DNA of 50,309 nucleotides from an uncultured Akkermansia sp. (GTDB taxonomy: Bacteria; Verrucomicrobiota; Verrucomicrobiia; Verrucomicrobiales; Akkermansiaceae), in the NCBI GenBank assembly GCA_949296365.1, contig CASFPZ010000013.1, positions 1-50,309 of the forward strand. Direction: 5' to 3'. Positions 33,190 to 42,185 of this stretch are shown here, piece by piece. Both the position numbers and the translations under genes were made by a program. Each line of letters begins with the position of its first letter. Positions within the stretch are counted from its first letter, which is position 1. The notes beneath the pieces were generated by a model. The model did not search any database and had not been told where the DNA came from. It worked only from the letters and a program-made list of their open reading frames with translations.

Positions 33190-34028
33190 TTACGGGGGCG
33201 CATGGGCAACTGGGGCAGAGTCTCCATTCTTTGCTGGGGGATCGTGGGCTTTACGTCGATCGGGATGTGTTAGATATTGGCGATGCGGCTCAGGTCGAGT
33301 CTTTCCTCCGGCAACATCGTCCAGAATGCCTGATCAACTGTGCGGCTTATACGGCTGTCGACAAAGCAGAGTCAGATCGCGATGCCGCCGCTCAGGCCAA
33401 TGCGGCAGGTCCCGCAAACCTGGCCAAGGTAGCAGGGCTGTTACAGATCCCACTTATCCACGTCAGCACGGATTATGTGTTTGATGGCACGGCTTGCCGT
33501 CCCTATCGGGAAGACGATGTCCCGTGTCCACAGTCGGTGTACGGCCAGACTAAGCTGGCGGGGGAACGTGCTGTCCTGCAATATGCCGAAACGGCGGCTG
33601 TGGTTCGCACGGCCTGGCTGTATTCAGTGACCGGAAATAATTTCGTCAAGACTATGCGTCGGCTTGGCCGGGAACGCGATACCATTCGTGTCGTAGCTGA
33701 TCAGGTCGGCACTCCTACTTATGCTCCGGATCTGGCTGCTGCCTTGTTGTCTCTGGTTGACCTCATGAAACCGGGAACTCGAGAAATCTATCACTATACG
33801 AACGAAGGCGTTTGTTCCTGGTACGATTTTGCTGTGGCGATTATGGAGTTGTCTGGTTTACCTTGTAAGGCAGAGCCTATTTGTTCTGAAGAGTATCCTA
33901 CGTCGGCGCAACGGCCTGCGTACTCAGTGCTGGATAAAAGTAAAATTCGCTCGCTGCTTCCGCAAGGGATTCCTTATTGGCGCAATTCGTTGAAACAATG
34001 CCTCCAACTGCTTGAATCCAATGAATGA
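33180..34028 (+). CDS. rfbD: dTDP-4-dehydrorhamnose reductase
   Basis: RfbD makes the final reduction to dTDP-L-rhamnose. I chose ATG 33,180 (MYLITGAHGQLGQSL), where the NADPH fold begins. The frame runs back to 33,105 inside rfbC. The product is 282 residues. Motifs are TGAHGQLG, NCAAYTAVDKAE, HVSTDYVFDG and SVYGQTKLAGE (Tyr-x3-Lys), with the C-terminal RPAYSVLDKSK. It overlaps rfbC by 10 bases, and its stop overlaps the methyltransferase start. Confidence 0.95.
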   Translation: MYLITGAHGQLGQSLHSLLGDRGLYVDRDVLDIGDAAQVESFLRQHRPECLINCAAYTAVDKAESDRDAAAQANAAGPANLAKVAGLLQIPLIHVSTDYVFDGTACRPYREDDVPCPQSVYGQTKLAGERAVLQYAETAAVVRTAWLYSVTGNNFVKTMRRLGRERDTIRVVADQVGTPTYAPDLAAALLSLVDLMKPGTREIYHYTNEGVCSWYDFAVAIMELSGLPCKAEPICSEEYPTSAQRPAYSVLDKSKIRSLLPQGIPYWRNSLKQCLQLLESNE

Positions 34029-35094
34029 TCAGAAAACCTCCTCGTCGCGTTATGGGGAACGCGATGGGCGTTATGAGGAGTTGCTCCAAGAGATGGAAAA
34101 GTTCAGAAAACTCCATGAGGGTGGAGCTTCTGTCCCGGCAACGGGTGGGGTATTTGTCTTGGATAATATTCCCCGTGGGGCCAAAGTCCTCGAATTTGGC
34201 CCTGCTTCGGGGTACATGACTCGTTATTTGGCGGAACAGTTGGACTGCGAGGTCTCGATCATTGAACAGGATCCGGATTGTGCGGCTTCAGCCGGTGAAT
34301 TCAGTCGTCGAAGTTTTGTTGGCGACATTGACTCAGGCGATTGGGTCAACTGGCTGGAAGACGAACGATTCGACGTCATGATGTTTTGCGATGTACTGGA
34401 ACATTTGTACGACCCGTGGCAGACACTTCAGATGGCTCAGCGTTTTTTGAACGACGATGGCATGATTTTGTGCTCGATTCCCAATGTTGCCCACCATTCA
34501 ATCATTGCTACTCTCCTCGAAAACCGATTCGAATACATGCCAATGGGATTGTTGGACTGGACTCATATCCGCTTTTTGACGTCTTGTTCTATTGAATCAA
34601 TGATTGCTAAAGCAGGATTGGAGTGTGACCTGACGGGACATGTTATTAGAAAATTACTTGATCCTTCGGTTGTGGCAGAAGGATGCCCGGAGATAATTCA
34701 AAACATAACTCATGATATACAATATGTGTTGTCTGAGAAAGAACAACATGCTGTTTTTCAATATGTATTTCGCTTGAGAAAGAAATCTTATCTTGAAGCG
34801 CAACGAAAATCGAGCTGCTCGCTTTTGGGGAATACTGACAGATTGACACAAGAAGATCTTTTCAAAATTGCTTCTGTCCGTAATGAAATCTGCCGCATGA
34901 AAACCGTATGTGTGGATCAACAAAAAACGATCGAATGCTTAACCCAAGAGAAAGGGATTCTGATAAATCAAGTAAATACCCTTCTCCAACATCCAGGAAT
35001 TCGTTTCTGGAATACGTGGGTACGGATAGCATGTGTTTTCATGCCTTTTAAGGCTTGGAGACGGAGCGTGAGGAATTATTTGTTGATTCGTTGA
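34021..35094 (+). CDS. SAM-dependent methyltransferase with a C-terminal helical tail
   Basis: The product is 357 residues from ATG 34,021. Residues 45-200 are a class I methyltransferase. Motif I is VLEFGPASGYMTRYLAE, then EVSIIEQDPDCA, FDVMMFCDVLEHLYDPWQTL and a later GMILCSIPNVAHHS. Similar proteins are common in O-antigen clusters. Residues 270-330 are a coiled coil (IASVRNEICRMKTVCVDQQKTIECLTQEKGILINQVNTLLQ), followed by a hydrophobic, basic end that may touch the membrane. The substrate is probably a cluster-specific sugar. Composition becomes AT-rich from about 34,600. Confidence 0.82.
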   Translation: MNDQKTSSSRYGERDGRYEELLQEMEKFRKLHEGGASVPATGGVFVLDNIPRGAKVLEFGPASGYMTRYLAEQLDCEVSIIEQDPDCAASAGEFSRRSFVGDIDSGDWVNWLEDERFDVMMFCDVLEHLYDPWQTLQMAQRFLNDDGMILCSIPNVAHHSIIATLLENRFEYMPMGLLDWTHIRFLTSCSIESMIAKAGLECDLTGHVIRKLLDPSVVAEGCPEIIQNITHDIQYVLSEKEQHAVFQYVFRLRKKSYLEAQRKSSCSLLGNTDRLTQEDLFKIASVRNEICRMKTVCVDQQKTIECLTQEKGILINQVNTLLQHPGIRFWNTWVRIACVFMPFKAWRRSVRNYLLIR

Positions 35095-35128
35095 TTCGAC
35101 CTAATAAATTTAATACAAATCTTTAGGT

Positions 35129-36376
35129 ATGAAAAAAATTATTATTAATTGGTTAACACATGGAATATCTCCCCAGGATAAGAGGCGGAAAGTACGACAT
35201 GCTATTCGGGAACTTCTTGAGCGAAGTAGAAAAGATGGGGAGGTTGCTGAGAGTTTGGATAAGTCCCAATATATGAAAACTGGGATAGATTTTCCGTCAA
35301 TCAAGGGAAAGTATTATTACAGATCTCCAGAATTTGATATCAATTCTCCTCTTGTGTTCACATCGTGTACGAACAATTACTTACCTAAGGCGCGGGTTCT
35401 TGCATCATCATTAAAAAAATATCATCCGGATTGGGAATTTTGTTTATTATTAGGTGAAGCACCTCCTGAAGGGTTTGATTTAACTCAGGAACCATTTGAT
35501 AGTTTGATTTTGTTTGAAGATTTGGAGATGCCTAATTATTGGGAGTGGTTATTCCGACATCGAGTGGTTGAAATTTGTACGGCGGCTAAAGGGCATGCTC
35601 TATATCATTTTGCCGTGAAGGAAAAAAGAGCTAAGGTTTTCTATCTTGACCCAGACATAATGGTTTGTCATTCTCTTCAAGAACTTTCCGATTTGTTGGA
35701 TCAACACGATATTTTGCTGTGTCCACATCAATTGGCTCCGGTAGCGACGGAACAAATTCAAGCTGTTGTTGATAATGAATTTTGTTCATTGAAATATGGC
35801 GTTTTTAACTTGGGGTTTGTTGCGATAGCCGCAAGAGATCAAGGAATTGAATTCGCAACATGGTGGCGAGATCGATTACATAGTTATTGTTACGACGATA
35901 TTCCCAATGGAATTTTTACAGATCAACGGGTTTGTGATTTAGCACCTTGTTTCTTTTCCAATCTCCATATAGTTCGTGATCCTGGTTGTGATGCTGCCTC
36001 CTGGAATTTGACTGATCGGACGATTACAAAAGGAACAAATGGTTATATGGCCAATGAAAGCCCTCTCAAATTTTACCATTTTACAGGCTATGATTCCGGT
36101 GCGGGCAAAATTATGACGCAACGTTATGGAGGGAATATGCCTGCTGTTGGAGAATTATGGAAGGAATATGGGGTATTATTGGAACAAATGGGCCATAGTG
36201 AACTGAAAAAAAGTAAATGGGCCTATTTAAACTTTCCTGATGGTTTGGAAATAACAGATCAGATGCGACTCGTTCTCCGTGAAAATCCTCATTTGAAGGA
36301 AATATATCCCAACCCATTTTCGATCTCTTCCTCAGATCATTATAGGGCTTGGTTTGTACGTAATTTTCTTCAATAA
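35129..36376 (+). CDS. Glycosyltransferase, GT8-like
   Basis: The product is 415 residues. It has the features of a GT-A fold enzyme with a metal motif: VFTSCTNNYLPKARVLASSLKKYHPDWEFCLLLGE, VFYLDPDIMVCHSLQELSDLL with DPD near residue 177, and FNLGFVAIAARDQGIEFATWW. The C-terminal FYHFTGYDSG carries a His where GT8 has its metal-binding His. The N-terminus has no signal. The gene is AT-rich like its neighbours. The sugar and linkage cannot be read. Confidence 0.75.
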   Translation: MKKIIINWLTHGISPQDKRRKVRHAIRELLERSRKDGEVAESLDKSQYMKTGIDFPSIKGKYYYRSPEFDINSPLVFTSCTNNYLPKARVLASSLKKYHPDWEFCLLLGEAPPEGFDLTQEPFDSLILFEDLEMPNYWEWLFRHRVVEICTAAKGHALYHFAVKEKRAKVFYLDPDIMVCHSLQELSDLLDQHDILLCPHQLAPVATEQIQAVVDNEFCSLKYGVFNLGFVAIAARDQGIEFATWWRDRLHSYCYDDIPNGIFTDQRVCDLAPCFFSNLHIVRDPGCDAASWNLTDRTITKGTNGYMANESPLKFYHFTGYDSGAGKIMTQRYGGNMPAVGELWKEYGVLLEQMGHSELKKSKWAYLNFPDGLEITDQMRLVLRENPHLKEIYPNPFSISSSDHYRAWFVRNFLQ

Positions 36377-36385
36377 ACAGAAATT

Positions 36386-37711
36386 ATGTCTTTGACCTTT
36401 AAAATAAAAAAAGCTTTATTGAAATGTATTACATCTTCAATTCAACCGGCCTCGAGGCGGAGGCAGATCCGAAAAGATGTTACTATGGCTTGGTTGAATG
36501 AAGGCGATTACAGTTTACCGGATTCTAAAGACGATGAGATAGCTCAACGAGAGTGTTTGTTAAGTTCGTTGAAAGCGTGTCAGGAGGGATTTGTCCTTAT
36601 CATCGATCACAATTGGGGAGGAGGAGCTAATGCGTATAGAGAAAAACGCATTAAACAACTTCATCAAGATGGTAAAAATGTATTATTGACCTATTATTGT
36701 GATAGTAGAAAATTAATAATTGCAACTTTATTTCTTACTAATGAACAAAAAGTTCATGGTACACTCAATTCTCTATATGAATTATCAAATTATCCGAAGC
36801 TTCAGATTCATCATATTATCGTAAATATCTTGGCTTCATGGGAAAGTGGGAAATATGTTGGGATGCCTGAAACCCTTGTTCCGCAAGGTATTGGGAGAGA
36901 TATTCCTGAAATTCTTGAACAAATTGTATGGATTGCTGAAAAGACAGGGGCCTCAATTGAACACTGTTATCATGATCATTTTCCCTTATGCCCTGGGATT
37001 ACGTTATTAAATTCGTCTGGACATTATTGTGATATAGAAAGAGATTACAAAGTATGCGCCGACTGTTTGGAGCATCATCCGGTTTGGAAACATACATATC
37101 TTCACATTGATCGTTGGCGACAAGCTTGGCAATTTTATTTTGATCATGTAGATAAGGTTGTCTTTTTCTCTAATAATTCACAAGAGTTGTTTAACCGAGT
37201 TTTTTCTGTGCCGACGGAACGGATTCAAGTTGTTCCACATGAACCTTTGGAAGTTTTTGATAAAACTGTTGCAATTCAGACAACTTCCTATCCAATTGTA
37301 GGTATTGTTGGTACAATTCAACTACATAAAGGTAGCGAATTACTTTTAGAGGTTGCTAAAAAACTGTTGAGAGAACAATCTGATATTCGATTTGTAATCA
37401 TCGGAGAGTTGTTAACAAAAAGAAATATTCCATCTAATATAGTTGTTACAGGAAAATTTAAACATGAAGATTTACCAAATCTTTTGGAAAAAAATTCTGT
37501 AAATATAGGGCTTATACCTAGTATTTGGCCGGAAACATTCAGTTATACAACTCAGGAGTTGATGCAGTTAGGACTTCCTGTCATTTGTTTTGATCTAGGT
37601 GCACCAGCTGAACGGGTCAAAAATTATAAGAAAGGTTTCATTGTACCAGAGGTTGATGCTGATTCGTTAATTCAAGGAATTCGTGAATTTTTCAAAAAAC
37701 TTTATGCATAA
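36386..37711 (+). CDS. Glycosyltransferase family 4-like (GT-B fold)
   Basis: The product is 441 residues. The N-terminal domain starts near residue 70 with VLIIDHNWGGGANAYREKRI. The C-terminal GT4 domain has VGIVGTIQLHKGSELLLEVAKKL and ends with IPSIWPETFSYTTQELMQLGLPVICFD, which contains the E-x7-E motif. A Cys cluster near 225 (YKVCADCLEHHPVWKH) occurs in many polysaccharide GT4 proteins. It lies between two other glycosyltransferases. The sequence is AT-rich. Confidence 0.85.
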   Translation: MSLTFKIKKALLKCITSSIQPASRRRQIRKDVTMAWLNEGDYSLPDSKDDEIAQRECLLSSLKACQEGFVLIIDHNWGGGANAYREKRIKQLHQDGKNVLLTYYCDSRKLIIATLFLTNEQKVHGTLNSLYELSNYPKLQIHHIIVNILASWESGKYVGMPETLVPQGIGRDIPEILEQIVWIAEKTGASIEHCYHDHFPLCPGITLLNSSGHYCDIERDYKVCADCLEHHPVWKHTYLHIDRWRQAWQFYFDHVDKVVFFSNNSQELFNRVFSVPTERIQVVPHEPLEVFDKTVAIQTTSYPIVGIVGTIQLHKGSELLLEVAKKLLREQSDIRFVIIGELLTKRNIPSNIVVTGKFKHEDLPNLLEKNSVNIGLIPSIWPETFSYTTQELMQLGLPVICFDLGAPAERVKNYKKGFIVPEVDADSLIQGIREFFKKLYA

Positions 37712-37738
37712 TGTTTTTCCTCTTCAGGTGCTTTAGTT

Positions 37739-38779
37739 ATGAAAATCAGTATTATCGTTGCTAGTTATAATTATGGGCAATATTTGAGGGAAACTTTAGA
37801 TTCAATATTAGAGCAAACTTATACAGATTGGGAAGCAATTGTTGTTGATGATGGATCCAAGGATCAGTCCGTGGATATTATTAAGGAGTATGTGGCAAAA
37901 GATTCTCGTATCAAATTTTTCCGGCATCCTAATGGGGAGAATAGAGGATTGAGTCAAACAGTTAAACTCGGAGTTGAAAAGGCTCAGGGGGAATACATAG
38001 CGTTTTGTGAGAGCGACGATTATTGGAAAACAAATGCATTGGTGAGGCATTTGGAAGTGTTGGAGAAATACTCAGAGGTGGCGTTTTCATGTTCGATGGT
38101 AGAAATGGAAGGGGATGATGAAGAACGGAAAGCCTGGTATGGTAAGTATTGGCAAAAAGTAGGGAAGTCTTTCCCAACAGATGAAGAACCTGTACCTGCG
38201 GACATTTATTTGGAATATAGCAATCCGGTGCCTACGTTTTCTTGTGTGATGGTACGGGCTGAGCTTATAAAAAACTGTGATTTTGATCCTCCAGTGCCTG
38301 CGTTTTTGGATTGGTGGCTTTGGAGACAGATTGGGAGGGGACGAATGATGATGTTTATTCGGGAGCCGTTAGCATATTGGAGAATTCATGGGGAAAGTAT
38401 GATTAAAAAAACAACTCATATGAATGAGTTGAATGAAACATTCATCCAGCAGTCCCATAGGTGGGAACATGTCACTGGCGACCGTGGTTCAGAAAAAGTT
38501 CGAGAGGTAGTAGAAGGCAAGCGCTCGAATTATTGTCTGGTACAACGAGATGAGACATCTGATTACATTACCTGGAGTTTATTGGGAATTGTGGAGTGGA
38601 GACGTTGGCGTTATCCTATGATGAACGAACTCCAGCGTAAGGCTTTGAAATACCGTATTCTTTACAACTTGTGTCTGGGGTATGCACCGGGTAAGATACG
38701 GAGGAAACGAGATCAATATTGCGAGAGGTTGAAACACCTGGAATCGATGTTGGTATATCGAATTGGGAAGGCAAGATGA
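37739..38779 (+). CDS. Glycosyltransferase family 2
   Basis: The product is 346 residues. The GT2 signature is SIIVASYNYGQYLRETLDSILEQTYTDWEAIVVDDGSKDQS, then AFCESDDYW with the DxD-like SDD near residue 94, and LDWWLWRQIGRGR for the acceptor side. LAYWRIHGESM is typical of the C-terminal part. The stop overlaps the ATG of the next acyltransferase gene (ATGA). Composition moves from AT-rich to GC-richer across this gene. Confidence 0.9.
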   Translation: MKISIIVASYNYGQYLRETLDSILEQTYTDWEAIVVDDGSKDQSVDIIKEYVAKDSRIKFFRHPNGENRGLSQTVKLGVEKAQGEYIAFCESDDYWKTNALVRHLEVLEKYSEVAFSCSMVEMEGDDEERKAWYGKYWQKVGKSFPTDEEPVPADIYLEYSNPVPTFSCVMVRAELIKNCDFDPPVPAFLDWWLWRQIGRGRMMMFIREPLAYWRIHGESMIKKTTHMNELNETFIQQSHRWEHVTGDRGSEKVREVVEGKRSNYCLVQRDETSDYITWSLLGIVEWRRWRYPMMNELQRKALKYRILYNLCLGYAPGKIRRKRDQYCERLKHLESMLVYRIGKAR

Positions 38780-40836
38780 AAGAACATGAAGACAACGAGA
38801 GTGACACTTACCTGGCAAGTAGTAAATACCGATCGGCGTGGATAGACGTGGCGCGGGTATTGGCTGCATATTTGATCGTGTGTTATCACACGCCTGGGTT
38901 GCCGGACTGGACGTATGGGTGGTCGTTAGGTGGAAGGACGGCGTTATTTTTCATTTTGGCTGGGTATTTCTGTCGTTTTGATTTGCCGTATGGGAAGATG
39001 GTACACAAGGCGGTTTGGTTATTGATTCCGTTGTTGATTTGGAATGTGTTGGCTGTGGTGACGCAGTATGGTGGTGCGGCTGGGTTTTCTGTGAAGGCAT
39101 TAACGGGGGTGGGAGGGTTTTCGGTATACCCGGCTGTAGTGCCGTTGTGGTTTCTTTTTTACATCATTTTGTATACGTTGATTGTGCCTTTGTTGAGGAT
39201 GACTCGGCGCTATTGTTGGGTGGTATTGTTGGGGTTGATGTTGGTGTCGGCCAATCGGTGGAGTTTGTTTGAACGCTCGTGTTTAGAAGAATTTTTTCGC
39301 GGGCTTTTCCCGTTTTACCTGGGGTTGTGTTTAAGCGCTTACCCTTTGAAGGAGCTGGAGGGAAACTTGGCGAAGAATGGGCGTTATTGGGGGGGGATGG
39401 TATTGGCGGTAGTGGCGTTTTTATTGTTTGGGGTGACATTGGACGTCATTTGCAGCATGGTGGGGGCTTTGGCGATTGTGTCGGTTGCGGCATTAATTGA
39501 CCGATATTTCGGGAGGGTGTCGCGTTGGGTGTCGCGGCATGCGGCACAGGCGAGTTTTATGGTGTTTGCGGGTCATGTCATGACGTACTATATATTGTTA
39601 GTATGGATTCCGATGGACATTTGGCGAGATGTCGTCTGGGTTGCACCGTTGGCGGTTATGTTTTTTTGGGTATGTTGTTACTTAGTGCTGGAGCGGTGGT
39701 GCCCGTGGATATTGCCTTTTTTAGCACATAAGCAACCTGTGTGGAGCGGTTGGGGCAAGAGAACATTCTCCTGGAAACACGATGCACTTTGGGGAATAGG
39801 GGGAGTAGGGTTGATGGCTGTCATTTGCCATGCGTCCAATTTTTTTGGCAACGAGGCGTATTCAGAATGGAACGAAGTACGTGGCGGCAAGGCGAATGTT
39901 GCGGCTCAGTGGCAAGTGGTTGATTTAGATCCGGAGGCGTTACAGCTTGCTGGCATGGAGAATGGCAGCTGCCGGGAAATTGAGTTTTGGATCAAGAATG
40001 AGAAAAAAGGCCCCGTCAACGTGCAATGGTGCATGTCTGGCGAGGGCAGGGTTTGTGTGAAGGCGCAATACGAGTGGGTTGACGGCGAACGGTTGGAGGA
40101 ACGTGAGGGCTTCGATATGATGAAGCAACTGGATATAGACTATCGGCCTTCGGATGGAATCCGAAAGTACTGGATGAGGTGGAAACCAGAGATGGAGGCT
40201 GATTGGTTGCTATTGAGGTTAACATTGAGTTTCCCGGACGGTGCTGGAAAGGTGACATGGCATCGAACGACGGGGGCGAGAGGGGGCGAAAAGGTGTTGT
40301 CCGTTTTGCGAGTTAATACGATTAGGGAGGATCTTATACAAAAAGAGGTACCGGTGAAATTAGAAAGCTGGGGGGGAGAATATTCATTGAAACTGGAACA
40401 GGCGTTGAAAAGCCATTCGGACGGGGTGGCTTATGTGGCTTTTGACTGGGAGGCTAAGCGCAAAATGTACCTGGACATTTATTATGCGGAGAATGGGCAA
40501 TATTCTGAAAACCGCAAGATAAGAGTCTATGGAGAAAAAGGGCGGAATCGGTTTTTGGCGCCGTTGGTGGGCAAAGCTCAGACAGATTACCAGGTGAGGA
40601 TCAAACCTGAAGACTCTGGCGAGGCGGTGATCTATGCTGTGTACGAAATACAAGAATTTGACGTGAGCTCTCGGAGTGGACTGAATTGTCTGGGTGGCAT
40701 TGTTGGCAAACAGGCGGGAGAAGTTAGAACCCAAGAGAGCTCGATGGGAAAACGCCGCGATTTGTTGACGCAGACTCATGGGAATCTTGTCGTAGACGGA
40801 GAAAATGATTTAACATGCGCTGCGGTGGAACGATGA
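38776..40836 (+). CDS. Acyltransferase-3 family membrane protein, paralogue of 30,248-32,638
   Basis: The product is 686 residues from ATG 38,776 (a GTG-type frame back to 38,719 is inside the GT2 gene). Residues 15-345 are the acyltransferase-3 domain with the same opening as its paralogue (KYRSAWIDVARVLAAYLIVCYHTP, GRTALFFILAGYFCRF, LPYGKM, PLWFLFYIILYTL). A soluble part follows with one copy of the module seen twice in the paralogue (YVAFDWEAKRKMYLDIYYAEN, GRNRFLAPLVGKAQTDYQVRI). The DNA is rich in G and T, very unlike the AT-rich paralogue. The stop overlaps the actC start, so it is coupled to the respiratory genes. Confidence 0.88.
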   Translation: MKEHEDNESDTYLASSKYRSAWIDVARVLAAYLIVCYHTPGLPDWTYGWSLGGRTALFFILAGYFCRFDLPYGKMVHKAVWLLIPLLIWNVLAVVTQYGGAAGFSVKALTGVGGFSVYPAVVPLWFLFYIILYTLIVPLLRMTRRYCWVVLLGLMLVSANRWSLFERSCLEEFFRGLFPFYLGLCLSAYPLKELEGNLAKNGRYWGGMVLAVVAFLLFGVTLDVICSMVGALAIVSVAALIDRYFGRVSRWVSRHAAQASFMVFAGHVMTYYILLVWIPMDIWRDVVWVAPLAVMFFWVCCYLVLERWCPWILPFLAHKQPVWSGWGKRTFSWKHDALWGIGGVGLMAVICHASNFFGNEAYSEWNEVRGGKANVAAQWQVVDLDPEALQLAGMENGSCREIEFWIKNEKKGPVNVQWCMSGEGRVCVKAQYEWVDGERLEEREGFDMMKQLDIDYRPSDGIRKYWMRWKPEMEADWLLLRLTLSFPDGAGKVTWHRTTGARGGEKVLSVLRVNTIREDLIQKEVPVKLESWGGEYSLKLEQALKSHSDGVAYVAFDWEAKRKMYLDIYYAENGQYSENRKIRVYGEKGRNRFLAPLVGKAQTDYQVRIKPEDSGEAVIYAVYEIQEFDVSSRSGLNCLGGIVGKQAGEVRTQESSMGKRRDLLTQTHGNLVVDGENDLTCAAVER

Positions 40837-42185
40837 TCAAGGACACGATGAGCGGGGCTACAGCGTCATATGCCTGGAGAGAGTTGCGCGACGAAGCGGT
40901 CGCGTCGGCTGTTCGTCGTCCACGGATGGCGTGGATGGTGTTGTGGCTAGTGGCTTGCTTAGCGGCTCTGTGGGGGGGGGGCTGGAGTTCGTGGCGGATT
41001 GCTGACGAGGGCGTTGGCGTGTTGGGGGTGAATCACGGTGTGCCTTGGGGAATGGATATTGTGCATTTTGTGTTCTGGATTGGCCTGGGACATGCTGGAA
41101 CGTTAATTTCAGCGGTTTTGTTGTTGACGGGCCAGCATTGGCGGAACCCAATTGCTCGCAGTGCAGAATTGATGACGTTGTGCGCAGTTGTCTGTGCGGC
41201 GGTGTTTCCTGTAGTCCACGTCGGGCGCGTGTGGATGGCGTGGATGGCGTCTCCGTTGCCAGATACGTCTGGCGTGTGGCCTGATTTGTCGTCGCCATTG
41301 ATGTGGGATGTTTTAGCGGTGAGTTCGTATTTGACGTTGTCGGCTCTGTATTGGTGGATAGGCGCAGCTCCGGATTTTGCCGTTATGCGCGATAACTGTT
41401 CGTGTCATTGGCTGAAGAAACTTTATGGGTTCCTGGCTTTAGGGTGGCAAGGGACAAGCCGTCAATGGACGGTGTACGAGAGGGTGAGCGTGTTGCTGGC
41501 CGTCGTGTTGACTCCTTTGGTCGTGTCGGTTCATTCGGTGGTGAGTTTTGACTTTGCGGCAACTCAGACGCATGGTTGGCACGAGACGATGTTTCCTCCG
41601 TATTTTGTGGCCGGGGCAATTTTGAGTGGATTGGCGATGGTGCAATTGATCATTTTCGGGGGGCAGTGTTGGTTGCCAGAACAAACGGCGCTGTTCTTGA
41701 GGCGGGAGGCGATGGATAAGAGTTCGCGGTTGTTGTTGGGAATGAGTTGCGTAATGGGCGCTATGTATTTTTGGGAAACAATGTCGGCGGCGTTGACTGG
41801 CGGCGAAGCTTGGAATTCGATGAAAGATCGTCTGGTTGACTGGCCTTTTTGGGCGATGGTAATTGGCAATGTGGTGTTACCTCAAGTCTATTGGGTGAAA
41901 CAGTTGCGGGGAAAGGGCTGGTGCGTGGTACCCATTGCATGTTGCATTTTGGCTGGGATGTGGAGTGAGCGATGGTTGATTGTTGTCAACTCGTTAGAAC
42001 ATGGTGGTTCGGCAGCATTAAACTCAACTTATGCTCCAACGGACGTGGATTGGGCGATGGGGATTGGGGCTGTGGGTTTATTTTTGGCGTTATTCTTGGC
42101 GGTGTCTAAAGTGGCTCCGTTTTTCTCTCTTGCCGATATGGGGAACTCGTTGCTGTGTCACCAACAAGAAAGGAGGAAACCATGA
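40833..42185 (+). CDS. actC: Alternative complex III subunit ActC (NrfD-like quinol-binding membrane protein)
   Basis: ActC is one of the large membrane subunits of ACIII, which oxidises quinol and reduces cytochrome c. I chose ATG 40,833, which overlaps the previous stop as ATGA. The ORF also contains ATG 40,815. The product is 450 residues with about ten membrane segments. Typical ActC stretches are GVNHGVPWGMDIVHFVFWIGLGHAGTLISAVLLL, WRNPIARSAELMTLCAVVCAAVFPVVHVGRVW and WPDLSSPLMWDVLAVSSYLTLSALYWWIG. In ACIII operons actA and actB come first. Here a glycan acyltransferase does. Confidence 0.9.
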   Translation: MIKDTMSGATASYAWRELRDEAVASAVRRPRMAWMVLWLVACLAALWGGGWSSWRIADEGVGVLGVNHGVPWGMDIVHFVFWIGLGHAGTLISAVLLLTGQHWRNPIARSAELMTLCAVVCAAVFPVVHVGRVWMAWMASPLPDTSGVWPDLSSPLMWDVLAVSSYLTLSALYWWIGAAPDFAVMRDNCSCHWLKKLYGFLALGWQGTSRQWTVYERVSVLLAVVLTPLVVSVHSVVSFDFAATQTHGWHETMFPPYFVAGAILSGLAMVQLIIFGGQCWLPEQTALFLRREAMDKSSRLLLGMSCVMGAMYFWETMSAALTGGEAWNSMKDRLVDWPFWAMVIGNVVLPQVYWVKQLRGKGWCVVPIACCILAGMWSERWLIVVNSLEHGGSAALNSTYAPTDVDWAMGIGAVGLFLALFLAVSKVAPFFSLADMGNSLLCHQQERRKP

